Shown: positions 1 to 28,920 of the stretch, piece by piece
How positions within the stretch are numbered: the first letter of the stretch is position 1
Layout of the letters: each line of letters begins with the position of its first letter
Assembly (NCBI GenBank): GCA_054601695.1
Contig: BAAHQB010000048.1
Span: 496,001-560,000, forward strand
Length of the DNA stretch: 64,000 bases
Direction: 5' to 3'
DNA from: Amorphochlora amoebiformis
Lineage: Eukaryota; Cercozoa; Chlorarachniophyceae
Program-made: the position numbers and the translations under genes
Notes under the pieces: model-generated
Database searches by the model: none
What the model was told of the DNA's origin: nothing
What the model saw: the letters and a program-made list of their open reading frames with translations, nothing else

Positions 1-160
1 GTCGGCGAGGGGTATGTCGGCGAGGGGTATGTCGGCGAGGGGTGCGTCGTCGAGGGGTACGTCGTCGAGGGGTACGTCGGCAAGGGGTACGTCGGCGAGG
101 GGTACGTCGGCAAAGGGTGCGTCGGCGAAGGGTACGTCGGCGAAGGGTATGTCGGCCGCG
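1..160 (+). repeat. 15-bp coding minisatellite
   Basis: About ten tandem 15-bp units of the form ACGTCGGCGAGGGGT, with point variation, encode the pentapeptides [15 protein letters not shown] and SSRG in the first exon of the Tudor-like gene. The reading frame is kept throughout, so copy number can change without a frameshift. It is GC-rich, unlike the surrounding introns. Confidence 0.9.
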
Positions 161-722
161 GACGCCAGGGCTATTGCAGCTGTCGAGCCTGTGGTTTTAG
201 TGAGGTCTCAGAGGTAGGGTTGATTTTTTATTGTGTGAGTTGTGTATTTTTTGATGTTGGTGTTTTTTGAGTATAGTATATTTCGTTTAGAGAGTACATG
301 TTATGTGTATAAAAATGTATTATTGTATATCGAATATACAATATATGTATATTTATATAATTACATACATATATATATATGTACATGTTCATAAATGTTC
401 CAATACATTACATACATGTATACATTCACATTGTAGGAGACGAGGTACTGACCCTGGGTACAAGCCGGGCCAGGCTGTTCAGGTCATAAATTTTACCTTT
501 TTTTTTTCCGATACATACATCTTTTTTACAAATTAATATATTCTCTTCTTTGTTTCTTTCTCACTCTCGTGTGTCTCATTTCTCTTTTCTCACTCTTGTG
601 TGTCTCATTTCTCTTTTCTCTTTCCTCTCACACGCTCTTTGGCTTTCAGGTTAAGTGGTGCTCAACGTGGTATAATGTCTTCATCGAGACGCCAATTCAG
701 GGACGGAAGGGTAGGAAGATAT

Positions 723-765
<43 letters not shown>

Positions 766-1026
766 TGTTACGTATATCTACTAAATATATATATATATAT
801 ATACATGTACAGGCTACTATTCGGCTATTGTTCAAAATGCCCGTATGGATTTTCACTTTTCCAAAATCCGCCCCGCACGCGGCCGGAAGTTCGTCGAAGG
901 TATATGTTTATATATTGTCAAAATAATACATATATATATATATATATACCTTATATACAATGTATATACATATACATAACACTTATAATGTTACACAAAC
1001 ATTAGCTACACACAAAAATTATATAC

Positions 1027-1060
<34 letters not shown>

Positions 1061-1442
1061 ACACAGGATCTATCGCAGAGAGAGAACGCCCCCCTCCGAT
1101 TGTCACGTCGCGTGACCTCTACCGTGAGAGGAGGAAGAAACGGGAGGCGCAGAAAAAAAGGAAGGAGAAAGCCGCCGAGAAAAAAAAGGTATTTGCTTGG
1201 CAATGTAGTTTTGCCACGTATGTATGCATCTAAAATATATATGTCGATGTATACATTTGTATGTACATACATGTGGTATATTGTTCTATGCAATTATGTA
1301 GCAGATATATTCTTTTTTATATATACGTTTGAATTCATAATGGTATGTAGGGCACAGTGTGTACCATAAGGGGTGTGTTTGTGTTTTTGTGTGCGTGTGT
1401 CACAGACGTATATGCATGAATACATATACGTACATACGTATG

Positions 1443-1496
<54 letters not shown>

Positions 1497-1513
1497 CTAT
1501 TTTTCCATATGTA

Positions 1514-1549
<36 letters not shown>

Positions 1550-1958
1550 TCATTCCACAATTTTAATAAGGCGGCCTCAGAAAAGAAGAGACGTAAGAAG
1601 TCTAAGGCAGAACCGGACGACGAGGAGGAAGAAAGGCAGGAAGGATCGGAATCCAGGGACGAAGGCTCGGAACCCAAGGAGGGCTCGGAATCTAAGGACG
1701 AATCGGAACCCAGAGGCAAGTCGGAAGCGGAACCCAGAGGAGCCAAGGATGATTCGGAATCCAAAGGGGAGGATTCGGAAGGCAGAGAGGCGGAGGGAGA
1801 GAGAAATATGGAGGTAGGTCCAATTATATTAATAGACAAAAATATTACATATGTACATATATATATATATATATATATGTATAAAGTTGTAGAATGTATA
1901 CAAATATATGCATATGTATATATGTATGTGTGTGTTTATGTATGTAGGATATATATCT

Positions 1959-1994
<36 letters not shown>

Positions 1995-2296
1995 AATATA
2001 TATATATATGTATATATAATATAATATGTGTAATACATGCATATGAGTATATATATATATATATATTTATAATACATACATATATGTATGCATAACATAT
2101 ATTACATATATGCGTATATTACATACAACAGCACAAATCCATCGAGGCAGAGAATAATCCGGAGCCCAACCCTACTGTCCCTACCAAAGCGCCAAATCCT
2201 GCCCGCAAAAGCTCCCCCAGCTCTGCGCCGGAGGAAGAAAAGAGAGAAACAGAAGGAAGAGAGGGAACGGAGAGAGGGGAAGAGTCAGGGGAGTAA
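1..2296 (+). CDS. Tudor/Agenet-like domain protein with acidic-basic tail (5' partial)
   Basis: Seven exons join in phase: <1-213, 437-482, 650-710, 813-899, 1067-1188, 1571-1813, 2132-2296, ending in TAA. The first visible part is a run of [10 protein letters not shown]-type pentapeptides encoded by a 15-bp minisatellite. Exons 2-4 then give a compact beta-rich module containing [32 protein letters not shown] and [13 protein letters not shown]. That pattern (basic strand, W, FS-K-IRPA end) is typical of Tudor/Agenet/chromo-barrel folds that read modified histone tails. The rest is low complexity: a K/R-rich stretch ([17 protein letters not shown]), an E/S-rich stretch with repeated SEPR/SESK units, and a Pro/Glu-rich tail. 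A nuclear chromatin-associated role is inferred from the module and the charged tail. The exact subfamily is not recognised. The 5' end lies outside the window. Confidence 0.62.
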
Positions 2297-3851
2297 TGGC
2301 CAAGACGAGGTGTGACATGGGGCGTGACACTCAGGGACTGTAAAGGGGAGGTGATTTTGGAGTAGACAGTTGGAAGTTTACATATATATGCATATATGTA
2401 TACGCATATATATATATACATATATATGTATATATGTATGTAAATGTATGTGTGCACAAAACATATGTATATTTGAGGGGGGTTGGATGAGTGGGGATGG
2501 TCCCCAACTCTGCTATTTTTGAACAAATATATACAATACATATGAATATAGACATCTTTTTCTTTCTGTTTTTTTTTCCCCGACCAGTGTATGATAAAAC
2601 ATACCTTACAGCATCATTGTTGCGAGTAAAGAAAAGAGGTAATAATTGAGTGTGCTTGGGCGTGGGGTGCCCTAGGCGCAAACTCGCGCTGGTCTAATCT
2701 CCGTTCTCTCGGGAAAAAAAAAAATATAATAACTAATAATAAAAATCAACTTCGCGTCGATATTGTAAGAAACTACTTTTTTTCGGGGGTTGGATGGAGA
2801 GATTATTCGGTTTGCAGTTTTCTTTTCCTTTCAAGTTTTTTTTGAAATTTTTCCTCTTTGCATTCATTCTGACTGAGAGAAGGGGGAAGGGGGGGGGGGG
2901 GGAGGGGATATATGATGGGAGCATGGTGGGGGAGGGGGAGAGAGATACATCGGTTTTATTTTTGCGGCTATAGAGGAATATAAAAAGAGAAGAAAAACCA
3001 AAGAATGGATGAGATGATCGAGAGCAATCAAGACAGCACTAGGAGAAATCCTTGCCTAAGCGAAGGAGGAATTTTCAAATAAGAGAAATATGGGCATCCA
3101 GTTGAATGGAAGAGCTCGGATTTTCTCAATTTTACTCCCTATTTATTTCTTCCTCTTTCTCTAAAGGCTAATAATAAGAGTTATAGTCTGTCGTACTAAG
3201 CCTTCTCAATACCACCACCACCCTCCCCCCCCAAAAATCCAACTCACTGTACGCGAGCCAAGGAACACCACGAGTCACAAATCACATAAAGTGTAAGCAA
3301 ATCTAACAAAAAAATGAGAAAAAAAGGCAAAGAATTGAAGAAAGAAAATTGCGAAGTCGAAATCAAACCGGATATGCATGATAGTGGAAGCCACTCCCCT
3401 GTCCCAATCAAGCAATGGTACTGGTGGTTCAAAGCTGGTTTATCTCTAGATCTGATAATCATGCTGCCAAGTATTTTGCGTAGATTGCCCGGTAAGCGCC
3501 TGTGTGTGGCGCGTAAGGATGTAATTGTAATGAGGGGAAATTCTGTGATCATAACCGATAACTGTGTCTATGTAGGGTAAAATATCTAGAATATAGATAA
3601 CGATTCTGCTAAGATGAATTGGCTAGATCACACCAGTGATAGGATCTAGACAAAGGGAGTCACAACAAACTAGCACACTAGACTAGTAGACAAACAAAGG
3701 GAGTCTAGAGTTTTGTGGGCATCAAGACGCATGTACACATCAAGAGTATCTCTATTCGTGTACATGTATATATGTCATCATATATGGTCCAATAACTTGA
3801 TCATTGAGTATGTATGTATAATAATATAATACTAGAATATAAAATCTACAG

Positions 3852-3877
3852 ATCTACTAGATCTAGATCTAGTAGAT
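3852..3877. repeat. Perfect 26-nt palindrome
   Basis: ATCTACTAGATCT is followed directly by its reverse complement. It sits in the CTAG-rich part of the convergent intergenic region, where 3' ends of both flanking transcripts would meet. It could fold as a cruciform or RNA hairpin; no function is known. Confidence 0.85.
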
Positions 3878-4391
3878 ACATAGATACTAGTCTATTGCGA
3901 TATTCTTGCTTGTTGATACTCTTAGATATATATCGATATCTAACATCAACTAGATCAAACTAGATATAAATATACTCCCTTGGGATAATAGATATAAAAA
4001 TCGTCTGATTGCTGAATAGAACTATGATTCGAATATCAGGGTGTATAATAAAGCGTAAATTTATCTACTGAACTGTTACTAGTGAACATCGCAGGATATG
4101 TGGCAGCCTAGCCTAATGCTCTAAATCTAGAGAATGAAAACGTACCTGATGAAAAAAAGAGATCCCATGCGACATACCCTCCGACAACTCGTAGCATCAA
4201 TTCTGAAAATTTACTACTCTCCTGTCCAGGTGCTTACAACACAACTTCTGGAACCAATCCCTATGATCTCGTATTCCTATAAAATTAAATCTTCCAACAC
4301 TTTACCTCATGACAACTGAACTTTCTTACTCGTTAAACTTAGCGGTGCTCTTAGTTGTATTGAGACGTTGGGATGGACGTGTATCTATGTA

Positions 4392-4515
<124 letters not shown>

Positions 4516-4659
4516 TTACAATTGAAGACATGTGTATACATACATTTTGGACATAAATATGTTTGTGTACATGTCTTGGACATGTATACATATTTTTATA
4601 TGCATATACTTAATGTATACATGTGTATATGTGTATGTACACATATGTGTGTATGTATG

Positions 4660-4690
<31 letters not shown>

Positions 4691-4695
4691 ATATA

Positions 4696-4728
<33 letters not shown>

Positions 4729-4762
4729 CATTTATCTAGTAATATGTCTCTGTATTATGAAC

Positions 4763-18127
<13,365 letters not shown>

Positions 18128-18517
18128 TTTTGCACCCTCTCACGTACCCCTCCTTTATGTCGCTAAAAGAGTCTTTTTTGGGCGGATAAAGGAGTCGGAT
18201 TTCGGCGACGGGGAGGAGAAAGGAGACGTGAGGCACCGGGCAGCCCTGCAGGCTGGGGCCGAGATGCAAACCTCTAATAGTCAAGCCGGGGTTAAGGTGG
18301 TAGGGTGACCTATGGGTATGTCACAAACGTTTGTTGTGGGACCTCAGGGTATGTCACATACTTCCTTCTGATGTAGGGGGGAGTCACACACGGATGTCAC
18401 TTTTCGAATTAAAATCACCTAAAGAAACGCTTAGGCTGAAACGTCTGTTCTCCTGACAGGAATGTTCTTCATGTCGGGAACGTTCCGTGATATTTCGAAA
18501 GGACTGAGACGACTCAG
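18128..18517. promoter_or_regulatory. Divergent intergenic region, likely bidirectional promoter
   Basis: 390 bp separate the start codons of the minus-strand Sec14 gene and the plus-strand discoidin gene. It is GC-richer than the introns and free of TA repeats. It contains direct repeats GGGTATGTCACA at about 18314 and 18351, with related GTCACA at about 18372. These are candidate factor-binding sites; no TATA box can be assigned with confidence. Confidence 0.5.
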
Positions 18518-19042
18518 ATGGCGCGCGAAGCGCACCACCGCTGGGAGCTCGAGAAACCCGTTTCCAAGCAGGAAAGGGTGGCCTCTCGGCGCAAGGTCAA
18601 TCATCTCCTCGACCAGGTCGTCTCGAGGTGAGTCAAATCTCGACGAACAAATGCGAACGAATTTGAAACAAATTAAAACGAGATGAGATTTGAACTTCCG
18701 AGTAGGCGAGACGCTCACACGGGGCATACTTTGAGGAGAACGTTGCGTTCGAGGGAAGTGGGAACGTATGTTTCAGCGGAGAGGGTGGGTTTTGTTAGAT
18801 GTAATATTGTAGGAACATATATGAAAGTAAAAATAAATATACATGACATATTTCTTACTATATTTTCATAAATGTATATATATATGTATGTATATATAAT
18901 ATGTATTGACATAATTAATATATATATAATATATTGTACAGATATTCTATAATATGTATATTATATACTTATAAATATATATATCTTTACGTAATATGCA
19001 GACTTATTACACAAATTTTACTTAAGTGTAATTATATATAAT

Positions 19043-19074
<32 letters not shown>

Positions 19075-19620
19075 ATATATATTGCATGTATATATATGTA
19101 TATATATATATATATATATTATGCATATGTATATATATATAATATATAATGTTATATATAATTATAATGTATATATATATATACATAAATATATGTATAT
19201 GTATATATATATTTTTATGTGTGTGTGTATAATATGTATATGTACATAAATTTACTCCTGCTGTCATATGTATATGTATACATCTATGTATACATTTAAT
19301 ATGCATACTACATATATATGTATAATACAATACGTATACACAGGCAATGTTAATTCATACATATCGCGATACATATATGCATATATATATATATATATAT
19401 ATATGGGTGTATGTACATATGTATGAATATATATACGTATAATATTATATAAATATATATATATATATATATATGTATTATATATATGTTACATATATGT
19501 ATATATATCACCAGGACGTCAAGGATGTCGGCAATGGTGTAACGATCATACCTGTTACTGATTGTTTTGACCGATTACTTAAGGTCATAAAGATATATAT
19601 ATATATAATATATATATATG

Positions 19621-19652
<32 letters not shown>

Positions 19653-20002
19653 AATAAACGCAGTTTGAAAAGACTTTATATATGTAACATTGACAAAAAC
19701 TTATAGGGAAATTTGGAATGCGAAATGTACCAGTTAAACCGCTCCTTTTGCTTAAAGAGTTCCGAAATGTGAAACTAACGTAACCCCAGCTACGCCCAGC
19801 ACAACATAACACCCTAGCTTACAATCAAAATATTGTCTGTGCTTACAATCAAAATATTGTCTGTGTGCATATATGTATATTATATACATATATATATATA
19901 TATATATATGTATATAAACAATATATATATACATTCATAGTTATATATGTATATTTATGTATATACATATATATATATATATATCTTACAGTAATTTATT
20001 TT

Positions 20003-20034
<32 letters not shown>

Positions 20035-20786
20035 CACATATATATGTGTGTGTGTATCTAGAACTTATATATATATATATATACACACATATACATTACA
20101 CACATATGTATATATATTCATATATATATATTATTACATAAAACCATGTAATTCATAATATATATAATTTAAATATATACGTACATAAATATAATGTATG
20201 TATATACATACAAGTACGTATATATATAAAAATATATATATATAATATATATCATATATATATATATATGTATATATATATGTGTGTTTGTATATACATA
20301 TTATGTATTCATGTTCATATTAGATATAATATATATGTATGTGTGTATGTATATGATATAATACAAATTGTATATTACACATGTTATATTAGATATAATA
20401 CCTAAACGTAAACATATGTATGTGTGTGTATATATGCTTAATATACAAATACACATAATGTATGTACATCGTTATATTAGGTATAGTTTCTAAACATACA
20501 CATGCACATGCTTTCTGTACATACGATGTGTGTACATCTCAATATTCAGTCACAAGAAGGTCGATGGACTTTCCAGGGATACCTTTTGCGAACAACCGGT
20601 TCATATACATCATTTCCATAGAATCATATATATACATATATATATATATATATATTGATATATGTATGTATATTGTATTATAGAATAATTCTATGTGTAT
20701 TTACAATTTTGATGTGTATATATTATATTGCACATACATATTACACGAAAATGTATATTACTACGCATATATATTTATACGTTTAC

Positions 20787-20834
<48 letters not shown>

Positions 20835-20957
20835 TTATATGTATATGTACATATATATTATATACGTATATATATATATATATATATATATGTATTATAA
20901 ATATGTACTTATTCGTTATGTATACATATTTTTATATATGTATTTGTCAATAAATAA

Positions 20958-20989
<32 letters not shown>

Positions 20990-21024
20990 GTGAGTAAATC
21001 TGCATCCATCCACATGTACAATAC

Positions 21025-21059
<35 letters not shown>

Positions 21060-21270
21060 TTGTATAATATATATTTAAAACGTATATATATATATATACA
21101 TATTTACTAATTTTCGCCAGGGTGAAAAGGTTTCCAAAGACAGGATAGCCAAGTCTGCAAAAATCGCTTCTTTTAACACTAACTTTAATACTAAAGCTGA
21201 CCTCTAATTCTAACTGTAACCTAGCCCTAAACCTGACCCAATTTAATATATGAATAATAAATATGGATGT

Positions 21271-21313
<43 letters not shown>

Positions 21314-21710
21314 GTGTGTGCGTAAATTAGATGTATACATATATGTACATAAATTGCATATTTGTATACGTATATTATATTTACATATACAAACAACTAC
21401 ACATACACGTACGAATACACAAACTACACATGTACTAAAACACAAACAAACAAAAATCATACCTATACCCCTAAAACTAGGGTATATAATATCCCGGTAT
21501 CCGGATATGTCATTGTTCGAGAGGATGCCGACTACAAATCCACCGGATTTTACGTTGGGGAGGTATGATAGATCACCTAACCCTCATACCCTCACTCAAT
21601 CTTTCTCTCGCTTTCTCCTTATATATATAAATATATTTATAATATACATATATATATATATAGTATATATATAAAGATATATATATATATATATATAATG
21701 ATATATATAC

Positions 21711-21753
<43 letters not shown>

Positions 21754-22203
21754 TTATATATATATATATATATTTGTATATATAGATATACATATATATA
21801 TACATATATATATATATATTATGTATGTATGTATATATATATATTTTATATAAAGATATATATACATATATATATATATATGCATATAATATATATATAT
21901 ATATATATGTATATATAGATATATGTATATATATATATACATTGTATATGTATAATATATATACATACTTAACCTTCATACCCTCACTCGATCCTTCTCT
22001 CGCTTTCTCCTTATATATATGTATATATCTATATATATATATATATAATATATATATATATATGTGTAGAATAATATATATATATATTCTTGAGTGTGTA
22101 TATGAAAAAGCATGTAACAGATTACACACATAGATGTAATATATATACATATATATATATATATATAAATATACATTATATATTTATACATATAGGTACA
22201 TAT

Positions 22204-22239
<36 letters not shown>

Positions 22240-22646
22240 GAATAGGAGAGTTTGGCGCAGGATGAGAGTCGGAGGTAGTTGTCGTATACATATATATATA
22301 TATATACATTTATATATATACATATATATATATAAGATATATTATGATACCAACATTTTGCTATGTAAAGCACACAACACCTACATTATATGTGATATAG
22401 TTTTATACTAATAATACATTCATTATATAAAATATATATATATATATGTTTAAATATGTAGGAAATCCACCAAAAGGAGTAACATTCTTCAAGTAGGACA
22501 TCCATCATATCACCCTACTTCTATAGAGGTATACAGGAATACATATATATATATATATATAATTCCATATATTATATATATATTCATCCAATAGGTATAT
22601 AATGCTCCTATGTGTAGATATAAAAATAGATTTCTTTCTACTGTGC

Positions 22647-22685
<39 letters not shown>

Positions 22686-22969
22686 TATATACACATTTTC
22701 CATTAAGTGTATATATCGATAATAGCGCATATGATATACATACGGAGAATCAGATGTAATTTATAACGACTCGATCATATACAGACCGAAACTTATAAAA
22801 TTTGAATACTTTTTTAGACCGACCCATTGAGCATATATAAACCTATATTCCGGTCTGGGAGGATGCATTTTCGTCCTACCTTCCAAAGTAATGATATACA
22901 TAAATATATACATGTATTATGTATAATATATTTATGTATGCATATCTGTACTCTAGATATATTATTTAC

Positions 22970-23009
<40 letters not shown>

Positions 23010-23174
23010 CATATATATATATACATGTAATATATGTAATATATATTATAGGTCTCGGCAGATTAGAGTTCCCAGAGCTTCCCAAAGGTGTATGTAAATT
23101 TGAAGCCAGAGTACAAGTTTCTAGGTTGTCTTTTTTTCTCTATCTCCCTCTCTCTAATCTCTCTTCCTCTCTAA

Positions 23175-23207
<33 letters not shown>

Positions 23208-23397
23208 TCAACTCTTTATCTATCTATCTATCTATCTATCTATTTATCGGTCTGTATCTCTCTGTCAAACTCTATTTCTCTCTGTCTTCATATATCTATC
23301 TATCTATCTATATATCTATCTATATCTACTCTAAGTCTCTATTGCTTTGATTTATTTCTCCTTCTTTTCCTCTAGTAATGTATGTACTTGTGTACAA

Positions 23398-23432
<35 letters not shown>

Positions 23433-23557
23433 ATATATAAAATAAAACATATATATATATATACAATGTATCTATATATATATATATGTATATATGTGTG
23501 TATATATATGTATATAAATATATTTTTTATGTCTGCTTATATGTATATATATACACG

Positions 23558-23593
<36 letters not shown>

Positions 23594-23780
23594 TGTATAA
23601 TATATATATGTATATACACATGTAAATTATATATATGAATACATACATATACAAACTTACATATATATATATATATACATATATATATGTATGTATGTAT
23701 TTACATATATTAGGGGAATTGACGTTAAGGCCAAGGTGGGGAGTATCACAAGAACGCCTTGGAAAGGATGGCACTGGTAT

Positions 23781-23850
<70 letters not shown>

Positions 23851-24161
23851 GTATATATATAACACAAATATATGTATATGTTTGTGTAAAATATGATACA
23901 TATATACATATATACATATATATATATGTACATAATAATTAGACATATATATATATATATATATTCTTTATTTATATATGCATATAATATATAATAAACG
24001 TATGTATATATTTGTATGTGCATATTTTTACATATAATTACATATATACGTATATCTATAGATATGCATATATATATATACATTATATAGTATATATGTT
24101 ATGTAACTAACCCGCGAGATTCGACGAAAAACGACATATAGAGCTTGATAACATACTATAT

Positions 24162-24192
<31 letters not shown>

Positions 24193-24196
24193 TATG

Positions 24197-24240
<44 letters not shown>

Positions 24241-24242
24241 CA

Positions 24243-24286
<44 letters not shown>

Positions 24287-24360
24287 TATTATATTACGTT
24301 ATATTATACCTTTATATGGTTCAAGCTCTCTCTAAAGCCGTTCTTTGTCGAATCAGGCGT

Positions 24361-24411
<51 letters not shown>

Positions 24412-24569
24412 CATAATATGTTTATATATTTATTTATTTATTATTCACTATTAATTTATTCATTCATTGATTTATTCATTACTGTTCAGTCATTCTTTTT
24501 AATTTTTAATATTTAGTATTTTTTTTTAATTTATTGATTTAGTTATTTCTCTATTTTTTTATTATGCTT

Positions 24570-24610
<41 letters not shown>

Positions 24611-24738
24611 ATATAAATGCTACATTAATATGTGTACACATATATTATAGGTGCCCACCTGATTCGACGAAAAACGATTACATAGAGCTTGACTTGCTTA
24701 CTAATAAGAAGGTCACTCATGTAGGAGTCATGGTAATA

Positions 24739-24776
<38 letters not shown>

Positions 24777-24807
24777 GCATATTTAAATATGAACGTATAT
24801 TTTTATA

Positions 24808-24849
<42 letters not shown>

Positions 24850-24880
24850 AATTTTCTGTTAGTGCGTAAGCCAGCCGTTG

Positions 24881-24924
<44 letters not shown>

Positions 24925-25116
24925 AATAGGTATGTATATATATAATATATATATATATTATACACATATACATTAAATACATACATATATATATATATAT
25001 ATATATGTATATGTATGTATATATTTATATATAAATGTATGTTTCTGCATACATAATATATATATATCCTACATATATCCTACGCATGAATAACAATGTT
25101 ACCCACGTGAGGGTCG

Positions 25117-25172
<56 letters not shown>

Positions 25173-25617
25173 CATATATATATATATACATATATGTACA
25201 CACATATATATATATATATATATGTATATATTCATGTATATATTATATATGCAAATAAATGTATATATATGTTCAAATACAATATATAACATATATCGTC
25301 ATATGATATAACATATATATATATATTCAGGGTGCCCAACAAACAATAAAGAGGCTTTGCACTGTTCTCTGCCATAAATTCGCCAATGAGTGATATCCTA
25401 ACGCCTTTCCCAATAAAATCTCTCTCTTTCTCTCTTTCCTCCCTTTCTCTTCCTCTCCTAACCATATTTTTTTACTTCCCTCTCTTCTCTCTCTCTTCTC
25501 TCTTTCCTTCTCTTTTCTCTTTCTCTCTCTCTCTATCTTCTCCTTCCTTGTCTCTTTTTCCGTTCTCTAGCCCAATCTAATCAAATACTTTCTTTCTTTC
25601 TCTTTCTATATGTTTAT

Positions 25618-25650
<33 letters not shown>

Positions 25651-25832
25651 GTATATATATTATATGTATATGTATACACACATATATGCATTTATACATA
25701 TAGTGTATATATGTGTGTAATGTGTGTAATATATCCATAAATATATATATATATATATAGATATGATACTTACATATATACACATATACACACACATATA
25801 TATATATATACATGTATATACACATACTTACA

Positions 25833-25888
<56 letters not shown>

Positions 25889-26015
25889 ATATATATACAT
25901 ATATACATATATATATATATATTGCAGATATCTGATGTCTGTACCGTCAAGCACCAATGCAGACATGCACATATGCTACGTGTATAAATATTATATCTAT
26001 ATATTGCATACATAC

Positions 26016-26051
<36 letters not shown>

Positions 26052-26146
26052 CATACATACATATATATATATATGCATGTAGATGGTTGCAAGCACACCA
26101 AATGTTTAGTTTATAGGTGTCATGGTCTACATGTACATATATAGTA

Positions 26147-26225
<79 letters not shown>

Positions 26226-26346
26226 GTATAAATATATATTTATATATATGTATATAGAAATTTTTGCAACCACCAACGCGTAGTCTGTTGTAAAGGTCAT
26301 CGTCTTAACGATGCTCGAGTTATTGAGTTCAAGGTATATACCACAT

Positions 26347-26402
<56 letters not shown>

Positions 26403-26602
26403 TATATATGTTTGATTTAATATATATAAGTATAACATAATAAATATTATACGTTAACTATGCACGACAAGGTGGTGTCATATGCATACATACACATATG
26501 TATGTATGTATGTATATTTTATATATATGTATAATACATATATATATATATATATTATATGTTGTAAGAGAAAGGTGTAAATATGTGTGTATGTATGTAT
26601 TT

Positions 26603-26633
<31 letters not shown>

Positions 26634-27537
26634 TATGTATATATATATATATATATGCATTGTATATATTCATATACAATATAAATGTATACATATATAT
26701 ATGTATATATATATATTTATACATATATATATACATATATATATATATATATTTAATATAATATTTATATACACAATAACATGTTTAGTTAAGCGTTCGA
26801 AGGGATCGTTCGCGTACATGGATAAATATTGGAATATTTCCAGGTAGATATATATATATATATATATATTGTATATATATATATATATATATTGTATATA
26901 TATATATATACATCTTTTTTATATATATATGTATTTGTGTCTGTTTGCATACAATACCTTTATGTATTCATATAGAAATAACAAAGTAATATACATATAG
27001 AAATAACATTGTAAATATTTACATACAAATATCTACATATATACATATTATATATATATACATACATATACATACATATATATATATGTACACACATGTC
27101 CACGAAAAGGCAATGACACGAACCTGTCGAAGGGGAATATATTTAAAAGTGTATGGGTATACATGTATAAATATATCTATATATATATTTATATATATAT
27201 ATATATATTATATATATATATACACATATATATATATGTCTACTTGAAGGCAATACTACAAATCTCTCGGAGAGGCTTATCCCGATCGCCAAAGGTCACA
27301 ATGCTTCTATTGAGGTAAGTACATCTTGCATACTATTTTATATATTTATATACATATACTATATATAAATATATATAATCTATATATGTACATGTATAAT
27401 ATATATATATATATGTATGTATGTATGTATATATATATATATACATCATATGTATGCAAAACCAACATCCCTCCTCTCTCTCTCTCTCTAATAGTAGTCA
27501 GTCGAGTAAATAAAAGTTACAAATATATGTATGAATG

Positions 27538-27570
<33 letters not shown>

Positions 27571-27947
27571 GTAATATATCTGAATATTTGTAAATATTAT
27601 GTAATTATACACACACGTATGTATCTATATAATAATACTTATATATAAATAGATAGAATTTTTATTATCTAATTAGGCGCGTTATCTCCGACTTACCCCT
27701 CGCAAGTTCTGCCGACAAAAGTGTATGAGGTTATGTGACGAAAATATTAACATATAGATTATATACATATATATATATATAATATATATATATTAGGTAT
27801 ATATATATACATGTGCATCTAACCCTAATGAAATCTCAGAGTAGCAGCCTATGGTTTCCACGAGCATGATGAGAAGGAAAAATCCAGGAGGTACTATGTA
27901 GGTGTCAGAATAATTCATATGCTTGTACATACATATATATATATATA

Positions 27948-27988
<41 letters not shown>

Positions 27989-28042
27989 CGTCATATATAA
28001 TATACAAAATGTATAATGTATACAAAATGGACATATTTACGT

Positions 28043-28073
<31 letters not shown>

Positions 28074-28422
28074 TTCTATATATATATATACATACATATA
28101 TAAAAATATACACATGTAAATATATATATATATATACATACATTCAAAGAAATATATATAATTCACACTAAATGAATTTTATCCAAACCCTCACTATCAG
28201 GCTTCCTACGGATAAAAATTCTCCAGATTCTAAATCTGACGGAACTTTCGTGAGATATCGTGTTGAATACCTGCTTAAACGGCGCCGTTGGGTATATGTT
28301 TAAGTTACAGCTAATGTTCATAGTGTACTTATAAGTAAAATAAAAACTTGTTAGTTACGTATTTAGTAGTAATGTAAGAGATGTTTATGCAAGGAGGTGT
28401 AATAAATGTAAATAGGTATACA

Positions 28423-28454
<32 letters not shown>

Positions 28455-28503
28455 CACACATGTATATGTGTATGTATATGTGAACGTAGTAATGTACATT
28501 TAT

Positions 28504-28549
<46 letters not shown>

Positions 28550-28773
28550 GTATATATATATATGTAGGTGAAGGATGATAAAATGTCGTCTCCTCCCTGG
28601 TGGTACTCACGGACACCGAAGTATATATATATACATAGATATGTAATGATATATATATATATATATATGTGTGTGTATATATATATATACATATATGTAT
28701 ATCCATATACATATTCATATATACATATATATATATATATATATATTATTACAGCAGATGTTCTATTCCATGC

Positions 28774-28815
<42 letters not shown>

Positions 28816-28879
28816 GTATATATATATATATATATTTGTATACAATATACACACACATAATTATATACATATGTACACG

Positions 28880-28920
<41 letters not shown>

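Noticed and set aside
3314-3580. 88-residue plus-strand frame (and the overlapping 3244-3552 minus-strand frame)
   Set aside because: No recognisable motif, both strands open, no splice or promoter context. Treated as intergenic.
18431-18727. 98-residue minus-strand frame
   Set aside because: Overlaps the first exon of the plus-strand gene, which has an ATG and a consensus GTGAGT donor. The minus frame shows no motif.
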